Source: Promicromonospora iranensis
GTDB taxonomy: Bacteria; Actinomycetota; Actinomycetes; Actinomycetales; Cellulomonadaceae
Reading direction: 5' to 3'
Assembly (NCBI RefSeq): GCF_028994775.1
Contig: NZ_JAJQMN010000001.1
Span: 533,193-597,192 of the forward strand
DNA length: 64,000 nt
The position numbers were made by a program, and so were the translations under genes. The notes under the pieces are model-generated. The model was not told the DNA's origin. It saw nothing but the letters and a program-made list of their open reading frames with translations, and ran no database searches. Below are positions 45,557 through 54,130 of this stretch, piece by piece (position 1 is the first letter of the stretch; each line of letters starts with the position of its first letter).

Positions 45557-47650
45557 ATGCCTGCCGACGTGCCCGAGCTCACCAAGGAGCGGGAGTTCCT
45601 CGCCGAAGCCCGGACCCAGCTCGGCCGGATGCGGGACCGGGTCGCCTCGCTCGACGGGCGCTATGCCGGCGACCGGGTCAGCGCCGACGCCCTGGAGGCA
45701 GCGCTCGCACGCCGGATGGAGCAGCTCACCGACGACCCCGAGATCCCGCTCTTCTTCGGCCGTATCACCGTCGGCGACGACACGGAGACCTTCCACATCG
45801 GCCGGCGGCACGTCTCGGACCCTGACGGCGAGCCGATGGTGGTGGACTGGCGTGCCCCGGTGAGCACCCCGTTCTACCGGGCCACGCCGAAGGAACCCCA
45901 GGGCATCACCGCCCGACGCCGGTACGGGTTCGCGCGCGGCCACCTGACGGCCTTCGAGGACGAATCGCTGACCCGCCCGGAGCCGGGCGGTGACGGCTCC
46001 GACGTGCCCTCCGCCCACTCGGACATCCTCGAGGCGGAGATCGAGCGCCCACGCACCGGCCCGATGCGCGACATCGTCGCGACCATCCAGCCGGAGCAGG
46101 ACGTCATCGTCCGCATGCCGCTCGAACGCACGCTCGTCGTGCAGGGTGCGCCCGGCACGGGCAAGACGGCGGTCGGCCTGCACCGCGCGGCCTACCTGCT
46201 GTACGCGCACCGCGATCAGCTCACGCGCCGGGGCGTGCTCGTCGTCGGGCCGAACAAGAGCTTCCTGCGGTACATCCGCGACGTGCTGCCCGCGCTCGGC
46301 GAGATCCACGCCACCCAGGCGACCATCGAGGAGATCGTGGGCGAGCACGCTCCCGTCCGGGCCACCGAGCCCGCCGACGTCGCCACGCTCAAGGGCGACG
46401 TCCGGCTGGCGGAGGTGCTACGGCGCGCCGTCTGGTCGCACATCGTGACCCCGCAGGACACGCTGGTCCTGCCGCGGGGGTCGTTCCGCTGGCGGGTCCC
46501 GGCGTACGAGGCCCGGGAGGCGATCGAGCAGATCAGGGCCCGGGAGGTGCGGTACGCGCTGGGCGCCGCGCAGCTGCGGCACGCCCTCGCCCATCGGGTC
46601 CTGGTCCAGATCGAGGAGACCGGGGACGCGCTCGACGACCGGGCCTGGGACGTCCTGGCCCGTACCAAGCCGGTCCGGGACTACGCGGCGGCGGTCTGGC
46701 CCGCGGTCGAGCCGCGCAGGCTGCTCTTCCGCCTGCTCGCGGACCCGGAGTTCCTCGCCGAGTGCGCCGAGGGGATCCTGTCCGAGACCGAGCAGCATCT
46801 GCTGACGTGGGCACGTCCGCCCCGCACGCCGGGCTCCGCCCGCTGGTCGACGGCGGACCTCGTGCTGCTCGACGAGATCGTCGACCTGCTCGACCGGACC
46901 GAGTCGGTGGCGCACATCGTCGTCGACGAGGCACAGGACCTGTCCGCGATGATGCTGCGCGCCCTCGGGCGCCGCGCCGCGACCGGCTCCCTGACCGTGC
47001 TCGGCGACCTCGCCCAGGCCACCACGCCCTGGGCGTCGCGCGACTGGGCGGACGTGCTCGGCCACCTCGCCAAGCCCGACGGGCACGTGGAGCAGCTCAC
47101 CGCCGGTTTCCGCGTACCCGCGGACGTCATCGAGCTGGCCGCGCGCCTCCTGCCCAGCATCGCACCGGGTCTGGAGCCGCCGACGGCGGTCCGGCGCGCC
47201 CGCGGACGCCTCACGATCACCGCCGCGCCGCTCGACGACGTCCTCGCCGGCGTCACGGGTCTCGAGGGTTCGGTCGGCCTGATCGTGCCCGACGGCGCCC
47301 TGGCGTCGGTCCGGGCGACGCTCACCGCGGCGGGACTCACCTTCGCCGTCGTCGGCGAGCAGGACGACGAGCGCCCAGCCGCTGACGGGGTGGACGACGC
47401 CTCCGAGTTCGACGCGCACCTGGACCTCGTTCCCGCCACGCTGGCGAAGGGCCTCGAGTTCGACCACGTGGTGCTGCACGACCCCGCCGCGATCGTGGCG
47501 GCCGAGCCGAACCATGCCACCGGCCTGCGCCGCCTCTACGTCTGCCTGACCCGGGCGGTCACGTCCCTCGTCGTCCGGCACGACGGCGACCTGCCGCCGG
47601 AGCTGGGTCTCGACGTCGAGGCGGTCACCGGTCTGGTCCCGAGCGCCTGA
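45557..47650 (+). CDS. helR: HelR/HelD-like RNA polymerase recycling ATPase
   Basis: 697-residue UvrD-like SF1 ATPase of the HelD group, which frees stalled RNA polymerase; some members (HelR) protect from rifamycins. A long N-terminal arm begins with EREFLAEARTQLGRMRDRVA, a probable coiled coil that enters the secondary channel, then FGRI and VVDWRAPVSTPFY. Walker A is GAPGTGKTAVGLHR (197-204 core), Walker B VVDEAQDLS, and the C-terminus has ATLAKGLEFDHVV and LRRLYVCLTRAV. Assignment to HelR rather than generic HelD is from length and overall pattern. Confidence 0.8.
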   Translation: MPADVPELTKEREFLAEARTQLGRMRDRVASLDGRYAGDRVSADALEAALARRMEQLTDDPEIPLFFGRITVGDDTETFHIGRRHVSDPDGEPMVVDWRAPVSTPFYRATPKEPQGITARRRYGFARGHLTAFEDESLTRPEPGGDGSDVPSAHSDILEAEIERPRTGPMRDIVATIQPEQDVIVRMPLERTLVVQGAPGTGKTAVGLHRAAYLLYAHRDQLTRRGVLVVGPNKSFLRYIRDVLPALGEIHATQATIEEIVGEHAPVRATEPADVATLKGDVRLAEVLRRAVWSHIVTPQDTLVLPRGSFRWRVPAYEAREAIEQIRAREVRYALGAAQLRHALAHRVLVQIEETGDALDDRAWDVLARTKPVRDYAAAVWPAVEPRRLLFRLLADPEFLAECAEGILSETEQHLLTWARPPRTPGSARWSTADLVLLDEIVDLLDRTESVAHIVVDEAQDLSAMMLRALGRRAATGSLTVLGDLAQATTPWASRDWADVLGHLAKPDGHVEQLTAGFRVPADVIELAARLLPSIAPGLEPPTAVRRARGRLTITAAPLDDVLAGVTGLEGSVGLIVPDGALASVRATLTAAGLTFAVVGEQDDERPAADGVDDASEFDAHLDLVPATLAKGLEFDHVVLHDPAAIVAAEPNHATGLRRLYVCLTRAVTSLVVRHDGDLPPELGLDVEAVTGLVPSA

Positions 47651-47683
47651 GCCGACCGCGGCCCGCCATCGACGGGAGGGGCG

Positions 47684-48427
47684 TCAGGCTCGGCGTGCGA
47701 GCATGCTGAAAGCGTTGGGCAGCCGACCGTCCCAGACGGCCGCCGTGAAACCCTCCGGGCGCCAGAACGGCTCGGGGTGCTCCGCCAGGTGCTCGATCTC
47801 GAATCCCGCTCCCCGACAGGCCATGACGATCTCCGCGAGCGTGTGCTGACGTTCGACGGCGCCGTTGGCCGGGAACGAGTCGTTGACGTGGGAGCGCGCG
47901 AAGTAGCCCCGATCCGGGCGGATCCGGATCTCGGCAGGGTGCCAGTCCCACAGCGGCACGAGCGGGTGCGCCTCGTACACGTAGAACCAGCCGCCCGCGC
48001 GCAGCAGACGGTGCGCCTCTGCGAAGAAGGCGGGAAGATCGGCGAGCCAGATCAGCGCGCCCTTGCCCGTGTAGACCAGGTCGGCGGACGCGACGTCGAG
48101 CCCGCTCGCGGGCAGGACCGCCCGCGTGTACCGGCAGGGCAGGTCCAGCTCGTCGGCCCGGCGCTGCGCGCTCGAGACCGCCGCCTCGCTGTAGTCGAGC
48201 CCCAGCACCGACCGCGCGCCGAGGCGCGCGAGCGCGATGTCGTCGAGGCCGTGCCCGCTCATCGGGTGCACGACGTCGGCACCGGCGACGAGCTCACTCA
48301 GCGCCTCGACCTCGGCCGGCAGCAGCTCGACGCTCCGGGCCAGCTCAAGATGCTCGGCGTACTCGTCCTCGTACTTGCGCGAGGCGATGGCCCAGGCAGC
48401 GCGTGTCTCGTCCCCTGTGACGTCCAT
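47684..48427 (-). CDS. Class I SAM-dependent methyltransferase
   Basis: 247 residues. The SAM-binding region is HPMSGHGLDDIALARLGARSVLGLDYSEAAV (an unusual MSGHG in place of GxGxG), then ASADLVYTGKGALIWLADL and LRAGGWFYVYEAHP. A small-molecule methyltransferase, substrate unknown. Convergent with helR. Confidence 0.85.
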   Translation of the reverse strand: MDVTGDETRAAWAIASRKYEDEYAEHLELARSVELLPAEVEALSELVAGADVVHPMSGHGLDDIALARLGARSVLGLDYSEAAVSSAQRRADELDLPCRYTRAVLPASGLDVASADLVYTGKGALIWLADLPAFFAEAHRLLRAGGWFYVYEAHPLVPLWDWHPAEIRIRPDRGYFARSHVNDSFPANGAVERQHTLAEIVMACRGAGFEIEHLAEHPEPFWRPEGFTAAVWDGRLPNAFSMLARRA

Positions 48428-48472
48428 GCCGCCACCCTGTCAGCGGCGCCATGACGGGCACAGTTGTTTTCC

Positions 48473-48563
48473 GGGCACTGTCTGCGGGCACTGTCTGCGG
48501 GCACTGTCTGCGGGCACTGTCTGCGGGCGCTGTCTGCGGGCACTGTGTGCGGGCAGTGTCTCC
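48473..48563. repeat. Seven-copy 13-bp minisatellite
   Basis: Head-to-tail copies of GGGCACTGTCTGC: four perfect (48473-48524), then three with one or two changes up to 48563. Lies in the gap between two minus-strand genes. 13 is not a multiple of three and no gene uses it. Confidence 0.95.
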
Positions 48564-48594
48564 GCGCGCTGGTCCCAGGTCCCGTTCTCCGGGC

Positions 48595-49257
48595 TCAGTC
48601 CTCGACGGGTTCCCCGGTCGGGTCGTCGACAGCGGGTGCGTCCAGCTCGCGCCCGCCGACCGGCGCCTCGCTCCAGCTGACGAGCCGCCAGCCGGCGACG
48701 GGGTCACCGTCGATCTCCACCAGGCCGGTGTTGGCCAGCGCCGTCCGCTCGACGTGGTCGACGTCCACGCCCGCGACGCGCGCCGACACCCATACCCGGA
48801 TCGCCGCGCCGTGCGAGACCAGGACAACGCTGTCGTCGCCACGCGCGGCGATCTTCGCGACCGCCGCGTCGTAGCGTCCCAGGAACGCGCGGCCGTCGAG
48901 GCCGCCGGGCATGGCGCGATCGAGGTCACCGCGCGCCCACGCGAAAGCAGTGCCGAGGTAGCGCTGGTGCGCCTCGTGCTCTCCGGCCATCTCGAGCTCG
49001 CCCGCCTCGATCTCCTGCAGACCGTCCATGACGAGCGGCTCGATTCCCCGGGCGCGAGCCAAGGGTGCGGCGGTGAACGACGTCCGTACGAGGGGTGAGA
49101 CGGCTATCGCGTCGATCTGGCGGTCACGCAGCGCGTGCGGCACGGCGGCCGCCTGACGCTCGCCGAGCGCGGTCAGCCCGGGGCCCGGGTTGGCCGTGTC
49201 GAGGAGCCCTCGCACGTTCGAGGGCGTCTGTCCGTGGCGCAGCAGCAGAAGTCGCAT
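48595..49257 (-). CDS. Histidine phosphatase family protein
   Basis: 220 residues: RHGQT at the start (phospho-acceptor His8), SPLVRTSFTAAPLA, the acidic LQEIEAGELE and the second catalytic His in VLVSHGAAIRVW. Phosphoglycerate mutase-like fold; substrate unknown. A longer open frame upstream is antisense to the NlpC gene and is not used. Confidence 0.92.
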   Translation of the reverse strand: MRLLLLRHGQTPSNVRGLLDTANPGPGLTALGERQAAAVPHALRDRQIDAIAVSPLVRTSFTAAPLARARGIEPLVMDGLQEIEAGELEMAGEHEAHQRYLGTAFAWARGDLDRAMPGGLDGRAFLGRYDAAVAKIAARGDDSVVLVSHGAAIRVWVSARVAGVDVDHVERTALANTGLVEIDGDPVAGWRLVSWSEAPVGGRELDAPAVDDPTGEPVED

Positions 49258-49365
49258 GGGTGCATTCTCCCCGACCCTCAGACGTCGTCCGGCGCAATTG
49301 TCCTGGACAAGTCTGGGCCCAGGGGTGTTACCCGCTGTATCCGTTCCGTTACTCTTGGGTTCGCT

Positions 49366-49452
49366 ATGAGCCTGACATGTCGCCTTCGTCCCCTGCTCGC
49401 CGATCCTCGGCGCGGTTCCACGCGGGCCGCGCACGGGTCTCCTTCCCTCTGA
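49366..49452 (+). CDS. Possible 28-residue leader peptide upstream of the NlpC/P60 gene
   Basis: ATG 49366 opens a short frame, MSLTCRLRPLLADPRRGSTR and 8 more residues, ending 15 bases before the NlpC/P60 ATG. TACTCT (49350-49355) would place the transcript start about 4 bases before it, so it could be read without a ribosome site. May couple or attenuate expression of the main gene. Unproven. Confidence 0.35.
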   Translation: MSLTCRLRPLLADPRRGSTRAAHGSPSL

Positions 49453-49467
49453 AAGGCCCCCGCCTCC

Positions 49468-50238
49468 ATGGATCCCCAGTCCAGCACGGTCACGTCCCAG
49501 CCTCGCCGTGGCCGTCACCGCGCTGCCCACCGCCCCCTGCTGACCAGCGTGGCCCAGGCCGCCACCAGTCAGGCCGGCGTGATCACCGGTCGCGGTGCAG
49601 TGATCGCCGCGGCCGGTTCCGGCGTCCTGCTGTCCCTGATCGCCCCGCCCGCGCAGGCAGCGCCGGTCTCCGAGGTCAGCACCACGCTGGCCGGCACGGC
49701 CGTCAAGGGCAAGCTCAACTCGACGGACCTCAACGCCCTGGCCAGCCAGGCCCGCCAGACCGTCGCCGCGGCGAACGTCGTCACGGTCGCCCCGACCGCT
49801 GAGCTGAACGTCGAGAAGTCGGCGGTCTCCGTCGTCTCGGCCGCCGAGAACGCGGAGTACCAGGAAGCGCGCGCCGCCGAGATCGCGGCGGAGCAAGCCG
49901 CGCAGCGCCGGGCGTCCGTGGTGTCCATCGCGATGCGCTACCTCGGTGTCCCGTACGTTTGGGGTGGGACGACCCCGGCAGGGTTCGACTGCTCCGGGTT
50001 CACCTCCTACGTCTTCGCCCAGGTCGGGATCGACCTCCCCCGCACGTCCTCCGCGCAGCGCTACGCCGGGACCGTCGTCTCCTGGGCCGAGGCTCAGCCG
50101 GGTGACCTGGTCTGGAGCCCCGGGCACATCGCGATCTACGCCGGCGACGGCATGCAGATCGAGGCCCCGGTCCCCGGCAAGAGTGTCCGGTACACGAGCA
50201 TCTGGCAGTCCGGCCCGACGTTCATCCGCGTCGGCTGA
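49468..50238 (+). CDS. Secreted NlpC/P60 peptidoglycan hydrolase
   Basis: 256 residues. A long N-terminal signal with a hydrophobic core (AVIAAAGSGVLLSLIAPPAQA) is cleaved near residue 64; an Ala-rich helical linker follows, then a C40 domain at about 148-256: RYLGVPYVWGG, catalytic Cys175 in FDCSGFTSYVF, and His220 in SPGHIAIYAG. Cleaves D-Glu-dipeptide bonds during wall remodelling. GAAAGG lies before the ATG. Confidence 0.92.
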   Translation: MDPQSSTVTSQPRRGRHRAAHRPLLTSVAQAATSQAGVITGRGAVIAAAGSGVLLSLIAPPAQAAPVSEVSTTLAGTAVKGKLNSTDLNALASQARQTVAAANVVTVAPTAELNVEKSAVSVVSAAENAEYQEARAAEIAAEQAAQRRASVVSIAMRYLGVPYVWGGTTPAGFDCSGFTSYVFAQVGIDLPRTSSAQRYAGTVVSWAEAQPGDLVWSPGHIAIYAGDGMQIEAPVPGKSVRYTSIWQSGPTFIRVG

Positions 50239-50658
50239 TCCACCGCGGGTGAGGGGCGCAGCGCCGCGCCCCTCACCCGCCGCACTCTCCTCCGGCGGCC
50301 CCACCCTCGTGTCCGCGTTGAGCTGGGCGTTCCCCGCCGCCCGCCGTGGACCAGACCACGGGTGGCCGTCTCGCGTCGGCGGTGCTGACTTCCCAGGTCC
50401 GTGGCCGCGTTCCGTCGTCCATCTGGACCGAACGTACTGTCATATCGGGAGACAGTGACACTCCGGACACCGTCGCGGAGGCTATCGTTGCGCTGCGACG
50501 GATCCCAGGCCGAAGCTGCGGGACCGGCCGTCGGCCGGACGGATCAACACGCGGCGCCATACCGCTCCCGCACAGACGTTCTACAACCAGATCCGCAAGT
50601 ACAACCGGCTGGCCGGCCAAGCCCGACCGCAGGCAAGCCGTCAGCAGAGGAGCAAAGA
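50239..50658 (+). other. Gap with a possible coding remnant before the Roadblock gene
   Basis: 420 bases without a confident gene. One frame from 50459 to the TGA at 50660-50662 reads coding-like at its end (TFYNQIRKYNRLAGQARPQ) and the TGA overlaps the next GTG. It has no ATG, GTG or TTG start in this stretch. Could be the C-terminus of a deleted upstream gene. TATCGT at 50482 is a possible -10. Confidence 0.35.
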
Positions 50659-51108
50659 GTGACCCTCAGTACCGAAGCCACGAATTTCGGATGGCTGCTC
50701 GACAACTTCGTGCGCACCGTCCCGGGCAGCCGGCACACGCTCGTCGTGTCGGCGGACGGCCTGCTCATGGCCATGTCCGACCAGCTCGACCGCACCAGCG
50801 GCGACCAGCTCGCCGCGATCGTCTCGGGCATGTCCAGCCTCACCCGCGGTGCCTCCCGCCAGCTCAACGGCGGTAACGTCCGCCAGACCATCATCGAGAT
50901 GGACAAGGGTTTCCTGTTCCTGATGAGCGTCTCCAACGGGTCGGTGCTCGGCGTCGTCGCCGAGGCCACCTGCGACATCGGTCTCGTCGGCTACGAGATG
51001 GCTCTTCTGGTGTCCCGCACCGAGGCCACGCTCACGCCACAGCTCATCTCGGAGATGCGCGGCAGCCTCCCGACCGACCGCCAGCCCCGGGGCGCGGTGT
51101 CCCTCTGA
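50659..51108 (+). CDS. Roadblock/LC7 domain protein (MglB-like)
   Basis: 149 residues: FGWLLDNFVRTVPGSRHTLVVSADGLLMAMS then AAIVSGMSSLTRGASRQLNGG, the classic Roadblock pattern. In actinobacterial conservons this protein sits between a sensor kinase and DUF742/GTPase genes; none of those is present here. GTG 50659 with AGAGGAGCAAAG upstream. Confidence 0.9.
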   Translation: MTLSTEATNFGWLLDNFVRTVPGSRHTLVVSADGLLMAMSDQLDRTSGDQLAAIVSGMSSLTRGASRQLNGGNVRQTIIEMDKGFLFLMSVSNGSVLGVVAEATCDIGLVGYEMALLVSRTEATLTPQLISEMRGSLPTDRQPRGAVSL

Positions 51109-51138
51109 TCTGAACGACTCTGAACGACTCTGAACGAC
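51109..51138. repeat. Three 10-bp tandem repeats
   Basis: TCTGAACGAC three times directly after the Roadblock stop. Confidence 0.8.
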
Positions 51139-51203
51139 GACGTCGTTACCGGCGTCGTCCAGCGGTGGGGGGCTCTCCTCACGGCTCGACGACGCCGGCC
51201 AGG

Positions 51204-51231
51204 CGCCGCGCCCGACGTCGTGGGCGCGGCG
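51204..51231. terminator. Hairpin between convergent genes
   Basis: CGCCGCGCCC / GGGCGCGGCG with loop GACGTCGT, between the Roadblock gene and chrA. Confidence 0.6.
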
Positions 51232-51262
51232 TCGTCCTGCCTGCCGGTCGTCCTGTCTGCCG

Positions 51263-52714
51263 TCAGAGCCATCCGACGAGCCCGAGGGCGAGGCCCAGCG
51301 CAGCGCACACGCCCAGGGTCCGCAGGACCGACCAGCGCAGGACAAAGAGCAGGAGGGCCGCGGCGACGGCGATCCCGAGCGCGGCCGGCTGGAGGGTCGC
51401 GAAGTCGGGGATACCGACGTGCAGCGGGCCGGCGGTCCACATGCTCGTGGTGGCGAAGAGCGTGTGGGTGGTGAAGTAGAGCGCGAGGTTGGCAATGACG
51501 CCGACGACCGCCGCGGTGATGGCGGCCAGAGCGGCGCTCAGGGTCCGGTTACCCCTGAGCCGCTCGACGTAGGGGGCGCCGAGAAAGATGAACAGGAACG
51601 ACGGTACGAAGGTGACCCAGGTGGTCAGCAGGGCGCCGAGCAGCGCGGCGACCCACGGGTCGAGGTCACCCGGGTTCCGGTAGGCGCCGAGGAACGCGAC
51701 GAACTGGACGACCATGATCAGCGGCCCGGGCGTGGTCTCGGCCAGCGCGAGACCACGGGTCATCTCGCCGGGTGTGACCCAGGCGTAGGTCTCCACCGCA
51801 CGTTGCGCGACGTAGGCGAGGACCGCGTAGGCACCGCCGAACGTCACGAGGGCGCTGCCGGAGAAGAACAGCCCTTGCTGGGTGAACACGCTCCCGACGC
51901 CGGTCAGCAGCGCGACCGCCACGACCGGGAGCGTCCACACCAGGAGGCCGAGCACGAGCACTCGCAGCGCTCTGCGGCCCGACGGTCGCTCGGCGTGCAG
52001 GGCGTCGTCGGGGATGAGCGGGGCCGGGCCGTCGTCCGGCTCACGCGCACTGGAGGCGACGATCCAGCGCGGCACGTACCGGTGCACGAGCCAGCCGATC
52101 GCCCCGGCGCCGGCAACGACCAGCGGGAACGGGACCGCGAAGAGGGAGAGCGCCAGGAACGCCGCGATCGCGAGCGCCACGAGCGCCGGGCTGGTCAGGG
52201 CGCGGCGGCCGACACGGAGCACCGCCTGGACCACGATGGCCAGCACCGCCGGTGCCAGTCCGGCGAACACCGCGGAGACGACGGTGGTGTCGCCGAACGC
52301 GACGTACACCGCCGACAGGGCGAGGAGCGTGAGCATCCCGGGAAGGACGAAGAGCGCCCCGGCGGCCAGACCTCCGCGGAGCCCGTTGAGCAGCCAGCCC
52401 GTGTAGACGGCGAGCTGCTGCGCCTCGGGGCCGGGCAGGAGCATGCAGTAGTTCAGGGCGTGCAGGAACCGGCCCTGTCCGATCCAGCGCTTCTCGTCGA
52501 CGAGGGTGCGCTGCATGACGGCGATCTGCCCCGCGGGGCCGCCGAACGTCTGCCAGGAGATCGCGAACCAGGCGCGTACGGCCGTGCGGAACGGGATCAG
52601 GTCCTGCTGCAGGGTCGGTGGCGTCACGGGGGTGGGGGTACCAGCGTCTCCGGGCGCGCCCGGCTCGTCGCGCATTTCAGCGTCTCCGGGCGTACCCGTG
52701 TCGTCGGTGCTCAT
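51263..52714 (-). CDS. chrA: Chromate efflux transporter
   Basis: 483 residues of the CHR family in long, two-domain form. Each half carries a ChrA signature: SWQTFGGPAGQIAVMQRTLV with LNYCMLLPGPEAQQLAVYTGW in the first, and FGGAYAVLAYV with LALAETTPGPLIMVVQFVAF in the second. About 10-12 helices. Expels chromate or a related oxyanion. Confidence 0.93.
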   Translation of the reverse strand: MSTDDTGTPGDAEMRDEPGAPGDAGTPTPVTPPTLQQDLIPFRTAVRAWFAISWQTFGGPAGQIAVMQRTLVDEKRWIGQGRFLHALNYCMLLPGPEAQQLAVYTGWLLNGLRGGLAAGALFVLPGMLTLLALSAVYVAFGDTTVVSAVFAGLAPAVLAIVVQAVLRVGRRALTSPALVALAIAAFLALSLFAVPFPLVVAGAGAIGWLVHRYVPRWIVASSAREPDDGPAPLIPDDALHAERPSGRRALRVLVLGLLVWTLPVVAVALLTGVGSVFTQQGLFFSGSALVTFGGAYAVLAYVAQRAVETYAWVTPGEMTRGLALAETTPGPLIMVVQFVAFLGAYRNPGDLDPWVAALLGALLTTWVTFVPSFLFIFLGAPYVERLRGNRTLSAALAAITAAVVGVIANLALYFTTHTLFATTSMWTAGPLHVGIPDFATLQPAALGIAVAAALLLFVLRWSVLRTLGVCAALGLALGLVGWL

Positions 52715-52735
52715 GGTTCTCCTGGACGGCCGCTT

Positions 52736-53311
52736 CTACACCGCGGGCTCGGGGTCGACGACCGGGTCGACGTCGTAGGCCGGTAGGCCGTCGATGCTGG
52801 TCAGGTTCTTGCGGCGCCGGTACTCGCGTTGCCCGGCCTCGCCCTTGCGCTCGAAGTACGGTCCGATCAGGTCCCGCTCACCCTCGTACGACATCAGGGG
52901 AACGCTCCAGCCGCAGCTGTCGGAGATGCGCTCGACGTCGACCACGATGACCGCGCGAGCACCCGGGATGTCGGTGAACTGGCCGGCGAGAGCCGGGTAC
53001 TCGGCGTCGTACCGGGTGACGACGCGGCCGGTGCCGTGGAGCCGGACGATGTTCGGTGCACCGTCGAACGCGCAGAACATCACGGTGATCCGGCCGTTCT
53101 CGCGGAGGTGTGCGACTGTCTCGCTCCCGCTCCCTGTGCCGTCGAGCCACGCGAACGTGTGGTCGTCGAGCACGGCGAAGGTGCCGGGGATGCCACGCGG
53201 CGAGACGTTGACGCGCCCGTCGGCGGCGAGCGGTGCCGTCGCCACGAAGAAGACAGGTTGCCGCTCGACGAACTGGCGCAGCCGGCCGTCGATCCGCTCG
53301 TGGAGTTTCAT
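52736..53311 (-). CDS. Pyridoxamine 5'-phosphate oxidase-like flavoprotein
   Basis: 191 residues with the split-barrel fold: FFVATAPLAADGRVNVSPRG, FAWLDGTGSGSETVAHLRENGRITVMFCAF, and a C-terminal DPVVDPEPAV tail. Members bind FMN or F420; the substrate is not clear. It ends 21 bp from the chrA start and may lead that operon. Confidence 0.85.
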   Translation of the reverse strand: MKLHERIDGRLRQFVERQPVFFVATAPLAADGRVNVSPRGIPGTFAVLDDHTFAWLDGTGSGSETVAHLRENGRITVMFCAFDGAPNIVRLHGTGRVVTRYDAEYPALAGQFTDIPGARAVIVVDVERISDSCGWSVPLMSYEGERDLIGPYFERKGEAGQREYRRRKNLTSIDGLPAYDVDPVVDPEPAV

Positions 53312-53480
53312 GCTCGCATGCTGCCAGAACGCCGTCGGCACCCGGGGCCTGCCCAGTACCTGGACGTGCCGGTGGAACGGCGACGGGATAGCCCCACGGC
53401 GGAAGCGTAGGGGCACCGATGAGTTTCGCGCGCCGTGCCGGTCTCTCCGCTGGAGATCGACCGACGGAAGGCATGGAGCC

Positions 53481-54044
53481 ATGCGGAAACTGGTCTACGG
53501 CATGAACCTGTCCCTGGACGGCTACATCGCCGCGCCCGGCGACGACATCAGCTGGGGCGTGCCGAGCGACGAACTGTTCCAGTGGTGGCTCGAGCAGGAA
53601 CAGGCGATCGAGCTGTTCCTGTACGGGAGCAAGCTGTGGGAGAACATGAGCTCCCACTGGCCGACCGGCGATCAGCAGCCGGGCGCCACCCCGGCGCAGA
53701 TCGAGTTCGCGCGAAACTGGCGGGACACGCCGAAGGTGGTGTTCTCGTCGACGATCGACAACGTCGACTGGAACACTCGCCTGTTCGACGGCGACGTGGT
53801 CCCGGAGATCACGCGGCTCAAGGCCGAGGACGCTGGGCCGATGAGGGTCGGTGGCGCGACGCTCGCCGGGGCGGCCATGCAGGCCGGGCTGATCGACGAG
53901 TACGAGGTCGTCACCCATCCGGTCCTGGTGGGTGGCGGCACACCGTTCTTCACCGCGCTGGACGGTTGGGTACACCTGAACCTGGTGGAGACGCGGACGT
54001 TTCCCGGTGGGGTCGTCCTGAACAGGTACGCGACGAGGCGCTAG
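53481..54044 (+). CDS. Dihydrofolate reductase/RibD C-terminal domain protein
   Basis: 187 residues: KLVYGMNLSLDGYIAAPGDD, YGSKLWENM, VVFSSTIDNVDWNTRL, and the NADPH site MRVGGATLAGAAMQAGLIDEY. Resembles YyaP/YwjB-type reductases rather than true DHFR. Substrate unknown. Confidence 0.9.
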   Translation: MRKLVYGMNLSLDGYIAAPGDDISWGVPSDELFQWWLEQEQAIELFLYGSKLWENMSSHWPTGDQQPGATPAQIEFARNWRDTPKVVFSSTIDNVDWNTRLFDGDVVPEITRLKAEDAGPMRVGGATLAGAAMQAGLIDEYEVVTHPVLVGGGTPFFTALDGWVHLNLVETRTFPGGVVLNRYATRR

Positions 54045-54130
54045 CGCAGTTCGTCCGCGAGCGGCGGGATTCCCGAGCCTGACCTGACCTGGGCCTCCAG
54101 ACGACGCGGCGACATGGTGTGATGTGCGGC

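Noticed and set aside
48473..48563. CRISPR array
   Set aside because: The 13-bp units abut directly with no spacers and there are no cas genes.
49258..49467. c-di-AMP (ydaO) riboswitch before the NlpC/P60 gene
   Set aside because: These genes often have one in actinobacteria, but I could not find the conserved GGGTAACC-type core elements here.
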